Shown here in pieces: positions 34,591 to 44,882 of a stretch of DNA of 64,000 bases. Below the pieces are notes generated by a model that searched no databases, was not told the DNA's origin, and saw only the letters and a program-made list of their open reading frames with translations. The first letter of the stretch is position 1, and each line of letters opens with the position of its first letter. Where the stretch lies: positions 14,340,001 to 14,404,000 of the forward strand of contig BSBN01001807.1 in assembly GCA_027924645.1 (NCBI GenBank), given 5' to 3'. This DNA is from Cunninghamia lanceolata (lineage: Eukaryota; Streptophyta; Pinopsida; Cupressales; Cupressaceae). A program made the translations under genes and the position numbers.

Positions 34591-36076
34591 CCGACCTCAG
34601 CGGGGAAATCGGGCTCATCCAACCCAATGTTCTATCATGGTCCATGTGTATTCAATGTTTTCTCATTTTTGCGCGGGTTTCTTGATCCACTGACTTGCGC
34701 GGTTCTTAGAGGTTACCGACCTCAAGTTACTTGTCATTCAATTAGTCGGTTGGGTTTTCGGTGCAAGACAACCAAGGCAACTTTTACTATATTTGCATGA
34801 GATTTGGCCTTGTCGGACTTGCGTGAGATTTGGATTCACCCGACCAGGTTGGTGGTGGCATACTTTAGTGCAAGGTTGGATGATCTTAGTTTTAGTGCAA
34901 AGTCACTTCCTTTGCCCTCAGTGGGAGTTCTGGTATCCGCCGACTAGCAAAGGTTTTCTAGGCATCCGACCAAGTCAAAGAAGAGATCTTTTAGCGCAAA
35001 GTCGGCGCTAGGTAGAATTGGCACAAGGCAGGCTTTAAATCTTTGCGGGGCTTTTTGGTTCTTTCAACTAAGTGAGATAAAGCAACAAATATCATCAAGG
35101 TCAAAAGATCAAATTTTTAGCGCTAGGTAAATTTCAAGTTTTAGCGCAGGTTTTCATGACTGCCAACCGACTAGATGGATCAAAATTTGAAGGTCGGTCG
35201 GGCACGCCATCAACGCAAAACTCATTGTGCTTGTTCTATTTTGAAAATGGATTTAAAGTTCATTTTCATAGATCAATTCAAAGGTACTTAGTGTGCAAAA
35301 GTTTGGCCAATTTTTCAGTTTGCCTATGGGATCAAAACTACATTTTCCTAAAAAAACTTACACTAGGGTTTATAAATCAAAGGGACAGTTCAGTCATGAA
35401 ACCCTAATTACACATTTGAGTTCATTCCAGTTATGCATATGAAAATGTTCTTGATTCAAACATGAAACCCTAATAATATGAAAAGACCCTAAAGACGATT
35501 CAAGTCCCTACCTGGTTTTGCAGTGGCGAGTCAAGCTGAAGTGTGCAAGCAAGGGACGAAGTCGTCAATTTTGAATTCATGTACTAAGCAAGAGATCACG
35601 TAGAAAATCTTTGAAAGCTATCTGAGAATAATTGTTTGAATAAAAATGAGCTTCAAAAAGGTGAAAAATCCCTTTATATCCTTGGTGAAATCGCCATAAA
35701 TGTCAGAGCATACGTAATGTCAATCGGGTGATCCAACAAATTAGGGTTTGCATGATTTTTAATTACCTCCAAATTGGTGGGGATTATGACTGTGACGGAC
35801 TAGATCGGAGGACACCACCTTTAGCACTGGTTGATAGGCCTAATGCATTTTTGCAGAGTTTTGGAGTCCCTCAGACCGGCAGGGATATCGACATCAACCG
35901 ACTAGGTTGTTGAATAGGGAATACCGTGCAAGTCAGAGATGCTTGAATTTAGTGCAAAAGTTCATGAAAGCGCAAAATAGTTCAAAGGTCGATGACACAG
36001 GTTTATAACGCAAAAGTCAGTTGAAAGGCAAACTAGCGCAATGGTCGGTTGGGAAGCAATTTAGCGCAAAAGGGCT
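34591..36076. repeat. CCGAC / GCGCAA word array upstream of the uncharacterised ORF
   Basis: CCGAC or its complement GTCGG occurs at 34591, 34716, 34745, 34812, 34840, 34940, 34966, 35001, 35167, 35193, 35197, 35898 and 36044. Interspersed are GCGCAA, GTGCAA and ACGCAA words, often as TTTAGCGCAAA (near 34991, 35131, 36061). This is more G+C-rich than its neighbours. Confidence 0.7.
35671..35680 (-). promoter_or_regulatory. Candidate TATA box for the uncharacterised gene
   Basis: On the minus strand GATATAAAGG. About 90 bases downstream is an ATG (35580-35578) opening 23 codons that end exactly at CAG|GTAGGG, a possible splice donor (35512/35511). This would make a short first exon. Support is positional only. 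Confidence 0.3.
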
Positions 36077-36292
36077 ATTCAGAGCCACTGGAAGAGATAC
36101 AAAGATCCTAACTTAACAAACTTTTGAAATGATTTTCAACATCATCATTCAAACATGGTAGAAGTGCATTTTGACCACTCGATCACTCAGGAGGTGAAAA
36201 ATCTACTTGACATTCTAGACCAAAATTGAAAGAAGGGGGTCCCTATTTTTTTGAAATGGGGCGTGTGTGCGAGGCACAACCTATACTCTTTA

Positions 36293-36515
36293 TTTCTCCA
36301 AATTTCTCCCCCTTTCTCTTACACATATGCACTCTAATTTTTTCACACGACTTCTCTCCCCCTTTGACATCAATGGCAAAGGGCACATACTTGCACTCTT
36401 TTGCTCTGATCTAATCTCTCCTTTGAACTTTCTGACTACTCCCCCTTAGAAGTAGCCCTAAAAAGCATCAATCCAGACCTCTGAACATCTCCAGACTGAT
36501 GCACCATTGTGCATC
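36293..36515 (-). other. COP-3 3' untranslated segment, resumed
   Basis: It matches COP-2 near 9040-9240: CTCCCCCTTT tracts, TTTTTTCACACGA, then TTTGACATCAATGGCAAAGG. No gene. Confidence 0.75.
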
Positions 36516-38978
36516 TTAGTTTAGAGCTAGAGGGGTGATGACCCCTAACTTTTCTCTCAGATACTCAAAATTATCCTTAGGTAAAGGCTTGGTGAAAATG
36601 TCTACAATCTGATCCTTGGTCGAAACATACTCCAACTTCACTTCATTCTCTGTCACCTTTTCTTTGAAAAAATGATACCTAATGGATATGTGCTTGGTCC
36701 TTGAATGCATCACTGGGTTCTTTGATATCTTTATGACACTTGTGTTGTCACAAAAGATTGCAATAGGTTCTTCATACACAACTTTGATGTCCTTCACAGT
36801 CTACTTCATCCATAACATTTAAGTGCAACTGCATGCTTCTGTAATGTATTCTGCCTCTGTAGTAGACAAGGATATTGAATCATGTTTCTTGCTCAACCAA
36901 GATACTAATATTTTTCCCAAGAAGAATGCACCTCCACTTGTACTTTTTCTGTCATCCACATCTCTGGCCCAATCTGCATTAGTATATGCACTGAGAACAA
37001 AATCATTGTCCCTGGGGTACCACAAACCATAATTTATTGTACCTTTTAAATATCTCAGAATTCTCTTGACTGCCATCACATGTGATTCCTTGGGTTCTAC
37101 CTGAAATCTTGCCACAAGACACTGCATGCATTATGTCAGGTCTGGTTTGAGTTAGATAAAGTAATCCTCCAATCATAGATCTATACTTTGCTGGTCTACC
37201 AAGGGTGAGTTATCATCTTTGCTCAACTTACAACCAATTATCATAGGTGTGCATACTGGTTTAGAGTCTTCCATTCCAAATTTCTTTAACAACTCTTTCA
37301 CATACTTAGACTGAGAAATGAAGATACCCTTATCTGATTAACTTATTTGTAGGCCTAAAAAGAAGTTCATCTCTCCAAACATCTACATTTCAAGTTCACT
37401 TTGCATTTCTCCAGCAAAAACTGAGCACATACCTTCATTGCCTCCAAAAATAATATCATCAACAAAAACTGCAACAATTAGAGTTTGTTCATCATTGATC
37501 TTGAAGTAGAGGTTACTATATGTCGTACCTTTACTGAAACCTATCTATATCAGGTACCTTTCCAACCATGCATACCATGCCCTGAGAGCTTACTTCAATC
37601 CATACAGTGCTTTCTTCAATCTGCATACCATGTCCCCTTGTTCTGATGACTGAAATCCTTCCAGTTGTTCAATATAGGCTTCCTCTTCCAACTCTCCATT
37701 TAGGAAGGTAGACTTCACATCCATTTGATAAACCTTGAAATATTTGTATACTGCAAAAGCCAGAAACATCCTTATTGCTTCAATCCTTGCTACTGGAGAA
37801 AAATTTTCTTCAAAGTCTTTTCCTTCAACCTAAGTGTATCCTTTACATACCAATCTTGCTTTATTTCTTACCACTTCACCATTCTCATTCATTTTGTTTC
37901 TGATGACCCACTTTGTACTAATTACATTCTTGTATGCTGGTCTGAGAACAAGATCCCAAGTCTGATTCTTCTCTATCTGCATCAATTCTTCTTCCATGGC
38001 CTTTATCCAATTCTCATCTTTGCATGCCTCATCCATAGTTTTAGGTTCAATCTTAGAGATCAGACAGAAATTTACTTGTTCTTCTATAGCTTTTCTTCTA
38101 GTTAAGAATCCTTTGCTCTTATCTCCTATGATTTGATTTTTAGAATGACTGATTCTTACATATCTTGGAGTTTTGGTAGCACTCACTGGAGCTTGTTCTT
38201 CTTCATCTATGTTGTCTTCCTGCTGCACCACTTTTGAAACATCTGGATTATCTGACTCATGTACACTTGGTTCTGAAGACCTTTCTTTACACTCATCAAC
38301 TTTGACATTTGCACTTTCAATGTTTTTATTCAGCCTCTTATTATAGCACCGGTAGGCCTTACTCTTGGTGGAGTAACCAAGAAAGATTCCTTCATCACAT
38401 CTAGCATCAAACTTGCTAAATCTTCTTCTCTTTTGATATAACATCTACTACTAAAGACTTTGAAATATTTCACAGTAGGAACTTTACCATACCACAATTC
38501 ATAGGGAGTTTTTGAACTGTTACCTTGTACTTGAACTCTGTTTAGGATATATACTATGGTGTGAGTTGCCTCTCTCCAATATGCTTCTGGAAGATGAGTT
38601 TGCTTCATCATGGTTCTAGCAGCTTCTTGAACTGTTCTATTTTTCCTTTCAATAACTCTATTTTGGTGTGGAGTTTTAGGCGCAGATAATTGTCTCTTTA
38701 TTCCATGCTCTTCACAAAAAAAATTGAACTCATTTGATGTGAACTCTTCTCCTCTATCAGATCTTAAACATTTGATTTTCAAATCCATCTCATTTTCAAC
38801 CATTGCCTTAAATGCCTTGAATTTATCTAAAGCTTCAAATTTCTCTTTCAAAAAGGTGACCCAAGTCATTCTAGAATAATCATCAATGAGCGGCATGAAA
38901 TACATGTCTCCCTACAAACTTCTTACTCTAGTAGGTCCACACAAATCTGTATGCACTAGCTCAAGTAGTCATCCAACT
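36516..38978 (-). pseudogene. COP-3 integrase, reverse transcriptase and RNase H remnant
   Basis: In minus-strand order from 38960: LVHTDLCG with the first catalytic Asp, MYFMPLIDDYSRMTWVTFL, CLRSDRGEEF (second Asp) and NRVIERKNRT (Glu), then a frameshift near 38430 and the C-terminal block GIFLGYSTKSKAYRCYNKR. Reverse transcriptase starts near 38000 (MEEELMQIEKNQTWDLVL), with the VDDIIFGG active-site block near 37450. RNase H follows: ADWARDVDDRKSTSGGAFFL, SLSTTEAEYI, KHISIRYHFFKEKV, ending at 36516. Stops occur near 37835, 37590, 37340, 37185 and 36820. The GYP-4 LTR is inserted a few codons before the LVHTDLCG block. Confidence 0.88.
38974..38978. repeat. GYP-4 target site duplication, left copy (CAACT)
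   Basis: Precedes TGTTGCATTTTTTCCC and matches 53582-53586, where copia sequence resumes. Confidence 0.85.
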
Positions 38979-40108
38979 TGTTGCATTTTTTCCCAAACTG
39001 GATGCTTCCCAGTTATCCCTACAAGGTAGCCATCATTGATCAACAGGATTTCCAGGCCAAGGGCCAACAGTATAGGAGATAGACCCTATAAATATCTCCT
39101 CTCCATCTTTAGGCTCTGCAGAACCAAGGGGGGTATTCCCATTCAACATCCATAAAATATGCATGTGAACTTACTGGGATGTTGACACAAAGCAGATAAA
39201 TCCTCTCTTATGCAGACCAAAATTATAAAATAAGTGCAAAGGGGCTAGCTTTGGGCCTATGCTGAGTTGTGAAATGGAGGATTTTAGTCCTAAAACTACT
39301 TCTAATGTCCTAAAGGTTTATATTTGAAGTTTGAATTTGTATTTTGTATTTGGATGTAAGACTGGGACCTTAGGTTGTAACCTCAATACAAGACTAGACT
39401 GGTGCCTATCTCGGGGCTCAGAGTCAATAGACATACACATGTGAATGATTACCATAAACTTGAATCAATAACTAAGTTTCAAGGGGAAACTTTTTAGTGT
39501 TTGCCTTACAGATACTTCCCAAGACTGAGTATTTAGTCATTCATACTTGATGATATCCCTATTGTAGCATACCTTTCCCAATGCTTAACCTAAAACATTT
39601 AATTTGTTCCTTGAACAAAGATAAGAGATTAGGCATTCAACACAGAAAATCCATGTTCCCGAATCCCAAATAACCCTTAGCTATTTAGATTCAAAAGAAA
39701 AGATGCCCACAACTTGGAGACAAACAACCGAACACATGCAACGATGCATTTCTCATATAAAAACAACATGAAACTAGCAAAACTATGCTTAAAACATTCA
39801 ACATATGATTCATAAACTCACAAGATACCCAACAGAGCCACCAACCAAATTGTACCTTATTATTCCACAAAAATTTGCCTAGTCTTCACCTGCTCCCTCC
39901 TCCTCCAAAAATGAGTGACACAGTCCTCCTATACAGCAAGAATGTATACTCAGCATTAAGTACAATGTTATTTCAAAATTCCACCAAATACAATGCACCT
40001 TTTGAATGGCGCCTAAAACATTCAATGTTCCAGCAGAGAAAAGGAGAAAATAGGTGAAATCAGGGAATGTGCAGCCGACTGGAGATTTTCCCATTAAAAA
40101 TGGTAGGT

Positions 40109-40113
40109 GGCCC
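40109..40113. repeat. GYP-3 target site duplication, left copy (GGCCC)
   Basis: GGCCC directly before the LTR start TGTTGACACTC; the partner is at 52088-52092. Confidence 0.95.
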
Positions 40114-40797
40114 TGTTGACACTCATTTTGACCAGGGGTTGATTTATCATGATCAGGAGGTTTCTTCATTTGAAGCCTTTATCTTCTTGCCCATTTTTTC
40201 TAAGTGTTGGACCTCCTCAGCATTTTTCAACTGCAGCATCATATTTTCCTGAGGAGGAGGTCATCATCATCATGTTTGTTTTCATGAGGGTCAGCATCAT
40301 CATGTTCTCCTTCGACCGGTTTTTCATCGTCATCATCATTTTTCAACTGTCGGGTGATGTTTGGTTTTTATCATGAAGATGCTGCCGAGCTACAGTGAGC
40401 CCTCATCTGCTTGCGAGGGTGATGTTTCAAAGTCTCCGGTGATCTTCCATTTATCACTTTGCACGAGCATGATGATGATGTTGCTTATTCTTTAAATTGC
40501 TCGACCTAACTTGTTTTTTCCTAAGGGTCGTGTTCATCATCATCATATTTCCAGTTATCATCCTGCTGCTTGTGGAGGTCATCATATTTTCTGCCTTCAT
40601 GATATTTCGCCAGGGTGATATTTTTATCATCGGGAGATCTTGGTTAACATCATCCTGATGATGTTGTTGAAGAGTTGTAATTGCGACCCGATATTCACTA
40701 GGGTCATCATATTTTGGAACGTCAGGATGATCTTAGTCAATATCATCCTGATGATGTTGTATCACTTCCTATTCTTTGTTTCTCATCCTGATGATGC

Positions 40798-41264
40798 TGA
40801 CGTCATCCGTATATCAGGGTGATATTTTTCTTTCTGCCTATCTGCATCATGATATTCGCGAAGGAGGGGGTGATATTTTCATATCACCCGGATATAGGTT
40901 TGTTCGAACATCATGATGATGCTAATATCATGGAGATATCCGCCTGCTGGTTTCGCGTGTTATCTATTGAGGGTGATCTTTTCAAGCAGCATCATCATAT
41001 TCAGTTTTCGCCCCGATCTTATAGAGAAGCTACAGTGCAACCTGATATTTGAACATCAGGAGGATATTTCCAAATATCCGGTTGTCTTCCGAATATCATG
41101 ATGATGTAAATATGATGATGACGTCAGCAGGATATGATGATGACGTCATCAGGATGTCCATCGGCCAGACTTTTGTTATAAGCTCAGCAGGAGGATGTTC
41201 CTCCGAAGGATCAGGTTGTGCCGATTATCATGAAGGTTATATTTCAAATATCATGATGACGTCA
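40798..41264 (+). promoter_or_regulatory. Four TGACGTCA palindromes in the GYP-3 LTR
   Basis: At 40798-40805, 41119-41126, 41141-41148 and 41257-41264, repeated in the 3' LTR 9390 bases further on. TGACG is the core bound by plant TGA-type bZIP factors; two of the sites are 22 bp apart. Regulation is inferred, not shown. Confidence 0.7.
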
Positions 41265-41376
41265 GGGTGATATTTCGAACAACAGGATATCATGCTGCTG
41301 AAAGATGATGATGATGAAGTCTATACTAGTGTCGTCAGGAGCAAAAGTACCGACATGATATATGCTCATGACCTAG

Positions 41377-41384
41377 TATATAAG
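41377..41384 (+). promoter_or_regulatory. GYP-3 TATA-box candidate
   Basis: TATATAAG, 113 bases after the last TGACGTCA and in the middle of the LTR, a plausible U3/R boundary region. A second weaker candidate, GATATAAGC, lies near 41760. Confidence 0.55.
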
Positions 41385-41517
41385 GTGTTAATGAGGTCAT
41401 CGCGGGGTGCATGTGGGATATTGTTATCCTGCATTTTCAAATATCATGATGATGAGTCTCGGCGGGAAAAGCTTGCGATGGTCTGTATGATGATTTTCCC
41501 TAGGCCGCGGGTTGGTG

Positions 41518-41531
41518 CGCCATTAATGGCG
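41518..41531 (+). other. Perfect 14-bp palindrome in the GYP-3 LTR
   Basis: CGCCATTAATGGCG. Its 12-bp core GCCATTAATGGC is kept at the matching place in the divergent GYP-4 LTR (52123-52134). Confidence 0.75.
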
Positions 41532-42702
41532 ATTGTTGCAGAGGTATGGGCGATGGCGTGGGTCGATCTTGTACCCGACTGGAGGTGTCAATCAGCGGAT
41601 AATGGCGCAGGGCTCGAGAAATCTTCCTGTCTCCTCCCCTACCTGCTGCATTCAAGTTTGGGCGCCAATCCAGTTGTGTTTGAGCGCCATTTTCATGATA
41701 CTGTGTATCTGGCGAAATTTTGGTCAACCATGTAATTAATTGCTGAGCACCTACCTGGCTGATATAAGCAGGTTGTGTTGTTCATTTGTTGTTGTTGAAA
41801 GTTGATGATTTTGGCTCTGTAATGCATAACAAGTTGATCTGGTTGCTCTGTACAGCTTACCTGTGAGTTTATGTATCTCTTGTTGTTTGTTTTTGGCATG
41901 AACCCACTGATTTCATGATTAAACTTATATGAGAAATGCTGTTGGCATGTGTTGTGTTAATTCTGTCTCCAGTACTGCATGTATCCTTCTTCTGAATCTG
42001 GATGTTTGGTAATGTTTAGATTCTAGAGCATAGAATTCCTGTGTTGAATGTCTGATCTTTTAACTTCTATTCAAGGGGTAGATTAAACTGTTTTCAGGTT
42101 GAACATTGGGAGGGATATACTGCAGTAGGGATACCATAAGTAGAGATAACCTAACACTTTGTATTGGGAGATGCCTGTAAGGCAGGTATCACATAGATCC
42201 CCTTGAAATCCAGTTTTAGTTGTTTATGCTGATCATTCACAGGTGTATGTCTATTGACTCCAGGCCCTGGATAGGCACCAATCAGGCTTTGTTTTGTGTT
42301 ATAACCATATCCAGCTTTGCATCCACACTTAAACTCCAAAGCAAAATCTAAAACAAACATTAGGACATTAGAGTTAGTTTTAGGAACCTCAGTCCTCTGT
42401 CTACAACTGCAAATAGGCCCAAAGCTAGCCCCTTTGCCCTTATCTTTCAGTTTTGGTCTACATACAGGAGGACTCATCTGCTTTCTGTCAACATCCCAGC
42501 CTTCCATGCATATCCTCATGGATGTTGAGTAGGGAATACCCCCCTAGGTCTTGCAGAGCCTGAAGAAGAAGAGGAGATAAAATATAGAGTCTATCTCCTA
42601 TATTGTTGACCCCCTGGCCCAGAGCTCCTGTTGATCACTGATGGCTACCTTGTAGGGATATCTGGGAATAAGCATCCAGTCTGGGAAAAAGTCAACAGAA
42701 AT

Positions 42703-42720
42703 TGGCGACTCTACTGGGGA
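42703..42720 (+). other. GYP-3 primer binding site
   Basis: TGGCGACTCTACTGGGGA, five bases after the LTR end, with the TGG start expected for tRNA pairing. A partial second copy, TGGCGACTCC, lies at 42859 and an ACTGGGGA at about 42800. I do not assign the tRNA. Confidence 0.85.
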
Positions 42721-42902
42721 GTGAGAAGTAAAAGTGCTATCTAATCATCTCCAGTGATATATATGTGACCCACCTGAGTCAGCAATAGTAATCTACCCCA
42801 CTGGGGAATCTTGTGAAAGAACCCTGGTTTTCAGAAGAAAGCAGTTCCTAGCAATAGGTGGCGACTCCGAAGTAATCTCCCAACCGGTCAAAGTAAATTT
42901 AT

Positions 42903-44837
42903 ATGCAGGGGAGAAGATCCCAACAAAATCCTCTATTTGAAGAGTTACCATTAACAAAAATAATGATGTATAGAAGAAAGGGAACTGTCTCAGCTAGTCA
43001 TGAGAGCTCCCCCAGAAAAAGTGATGAGGTACAAGATAACCCTAGGCCATCAGGACAGCATGCTCCTTATTTTTCAAGTGCAGAAGCTGATATCCAAGGT
43101 GCATATGAGAGGCAACAGGGTGGTAGTATGAGAATGAGGTCAGAGGTGTTCCAAGAACGCCCTTTTCTAGACCCAAGTGAGAGGTTTGAAGAGGCAGAGT
43201 CCCTAAGGGATGATGAAGATGATGACCCAAATGGTATGAGACCATCTACCTCCAGACCTAAGGATGAACAATTGGCAGAAGAAATCAAAAGCCTAAGAGC
43301 AGAATTAGAATACCTACAAGCCATGAAAATCAGAGATGATATACAGCAGAAAGTGCAAGCCTTGAGAACTGCCCAAAATAATTCAGTTCCTACCTTAGAA
43401 AATGCAAATATGCAAAGACATCAGCAAAGATATGAAGTGCATCATCAGCATTATGATGACAGACAAAATGTGAATGATGCTAGGATACCACTGAACAATG
43501 CAGGAAACCAAAATGCAAATAGAAATGTTAATGTTAATCAGCCAAACAGACAGCCTATGCAGCTAGATAGATTCAGGCAGCTGGTGTTTGATGGTATTCC
43601 TGGGTATCCTAACCCCATTGATAAGCATCTGAGGCTGCAAGTGCCTAAGTTTTCAGGAAACAATACAGTGTCAGGAGAAGATCATCTAAAGGCCTTCCAA
43701 AATGTCATGGACAATTTTGAGGTTGAGCATGAGGATGTTTTCATGAAGTCATTCATGCAATCCTTAATAGATGAGGCAAGAGAATGGTACAGGAATCTGC
43801 CTGACCGGAGCATATCATCATGGGATGATTTTAAGAGGATATTCAAGGAGCAATATGGTGATAAAACTAACCCTAGCTTCTTTGTAAATGAGTTCACCAG
43901 CATCACCAAAGGGTCAAATGAGCAGGTTGCAGACTTTAATGCAAGATTTACTAAAGTGTTGAACAAATTGCCACATCATATGAGGCCAAATGAACCAATG
44001 TGCATAATTTTGTACATCAATGCCTTTGATGCAAAGACTGCATATGGACTGAGAGATAAAGGTCCTGCCACTCTCAGGGATGCTTTCAGGATTGCAGTAA
44101 ATATTGAAAACAATAGGAAAGCATCAGGCAAGACAAATAGAAGGGATGATGTAAAAATTCTGCAGAATCCAAATAAGCCTCAGAACACTCAAGGTAGTAT
44201 ATCTGCTCCTGAAGATAAGATAGACAAACTGGCAAATGTTGTTAAGGACCTGAGCTATAGATTAGCTAGAAGTGAAAAAGGGATGGGTCCTGATAGGCAA
44301 GTCTATCAAAGACAGGAAAAGAGGCCATCATTACATGATATGCCTTATAACACCAATTGGCATGATGGTAAGCCTGTATATCCACGTAACAACACAAATC
44401 AGAGGGCTCAACATGCCAAGGAAACTCCTGATCCCCTAAAGAAAACTATAAATATGGCTGATGATGCTCCGTGGTGTATAATCTGTCAGATGCCACATTC
44501 ACAGTCACAGTGCCTGATTGCCCAATCTTTGTATGATAATGCTACATCTTGTAATGAGTGCAATGAGCCACATCATGTGCAGGATGATGATGTTAACATG
44601 ATGTCCATAGGTAATGGATATACTCTATATGGTGCTGATGAGAAGACAGATGATCAGGTTCAGGCCTGCCAACAGTCCCCATATGATGAAGATCATGAGG
44701 ATAATTATGTGTATGCTCAGAACTCACACAATTTTCTGAGTAGCTTACACCGACCTTCTGATGAGGAAATCAGAGCCTTCACAGCTGCAGCAGTTGCTCA
44801 GGTCAAGAGCAACTACAATCTCAGAGGTAAAAATTAG
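42903..44837 (+). CDS. gag: GYP-3 gag polyprotein (644 aa)
   Basis: The structural protein of the particle that packages element RNA. The N-terminal 150 residues are charged and low in complexity, with a short coiled-coil-like part (LAEEIKSLRAELEYLQAM) around residues 122-140. The Retrotrans_gag core spans roughly residues 245-405 (EAREWYRNLPDRSISSWDDF, FTSITKGSNEQVADFNARF). A zinc-knuckle-like CIICQMPHSQSQC (Cys-x2-Cys-x3-His-x4-Cys) sits near residues 525-537, one residue shorter than the usual CCHC spacing, followed by CNECNEPHH. The start is the first ATG after the primer site in this frame. It ends in TAG and the same frame stays open into pol. Confidence 0.93.
   Translation: MQGRRSQQNPLFEELPLTKIMMYRRKGTVSASHESSPRKSDEVQDNPRPSGQHAPYFSSAEADIQGAYERQQGGSMRMRSEVFQERPFLDPSERFEEAESLRDDEDDDPNGMRPSTSRPKDEQLAEEIKSLRAELEYLQAMKIRDDIQQKVQALRTAQNNSVPTLENANMQRHQQRYEVHHQHYDDRQNVNDARIPLNNAGNQNANRNVNVNQPNRQPMQLDRFRQLVFDGIPGYPNPIDKHLRLQVPKFSGNNTVSGEDHLKAFQNVMDNFEVEHEDVFMKSFMQSLIDEAREWYRNLPDRSISSWDDFKRIFKEQYGDKTNPSFFVNEFTSITKGSNEQVADFNARFTKVLNKLPHHMRPNEPMCIILYINAFDAKTAYGLRDKGPATLRDAFRIAVNIENNRKASGKTNRRDDVKILQNPNKPQNTQGSISAPEDKIDKLANVVKDLSYRLARSEKGMGPDRQVYQRQEKRPSLHDMPYNTNWHDGKPVYPRNNTNQRAQHAKETPDPLKKTINMADDAPWCIICQMPHSQSQCLIAQSLYDNATSCNECNEPHHVQDDDVNMMSIGNGYTLYGADEKTDDQVQACQQSPYDEDHEDNYVYAQNSHNFLSSLHRPSDEEIRAFTAAAVAQVKSNYNLRGKN
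44835..44837 (+). promoter_or_regulatory. Single in-frame UAG between gag and pol
   Basis: AAT TAG GTT GGC. From 44838 the frame is open without interruption through the pol ATG at 44883 to 49358. It may be a read-through stop setting the gag to gag-pol ratio, or pol may start internally. Confidence 0.6.
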
Positions 44838-44882
44838 GTTGGCAGCCCACATCAGCCAGAAGATATTTCTGCAGGTCAGCAG

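Larger units (their letters stand above)
29048..36285 (-). mobile_element. Unclassified 7.2-kb insertion in COP-3 with one long broken ORF
   Basis: Compared with COP-2, COP-3 is interrupted here within its 3' untranslated part. The insert holds about 1.1 kb of AT-rich sequence, a long minus-strand ORF remnant, and about 2 kb of upstream sequence rich in CCGAC and GCGCAA words. I see no LTR pair, no clear terminal inverted repeats and no transposase or reverse transcriptase motifs. It could be a non-autonomous element, a captured gene, or an unknown transposon class. Confidence 0.6.
40114..42697 (+). repeat. GYP-3 5' LTR (2584 bp)
   Basis: It starts TGTTGACACTCATTTTGACC and ends AAAAAGTCAACA. 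The first half is packed with ATCATGATGAT-like words, six GGGTGATNTTT words (40417, 40613, 40817, 40868, 40971, 41265) and four TGACGTCA palindromes. A TATA-box candidate follows at 41377. ORFs of 60-147 codons inside it are identical in both LTRs simply because the LTRs are; I do not call them genes. Confidence 0.97.

Noticed and set aside
29048..36285. Helitron, CACTA or Mutator element as the identity of the unclassified insertion
   Set aside because: Left end CACACTTGTG and right end CACAACCTATA are not inverted repeats of one another; no 3-bp or 9-bp duplication and no TC..CTRR ends with hairpin were found.
29048..36285. An LTR pair bounding the unclassified insertion
   Set aside because: I compared the first and last kilobase by eye and saw no direct repeat; a computed self-alignment would be decisive.
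39000..39600. An independent unique region between COP-3 and GYP-3
   Set aside because: It aligns with the reverse complement of the GYP-3 LTR end and belongs to the GYP-4 solo LTR.
40149..41735. Several ORFs of 60-147 codons, present twice and identical (40149-41735 and 49539-51125), which look like conserved small genes
   Set aside because: They lie in the two LTRs of GYP-3, so identity comes from LTR duplication. They show no family motif, and other frames of the same DNA are equally open.
42151..42519. Minus-strand 122-codon ORF, duplicated at 51541-51909
   Set aside because: LTR sequence again. It is open in both copies only because the LTRs are nearly identical; the older relative GYP-4 does not keep the frame open.
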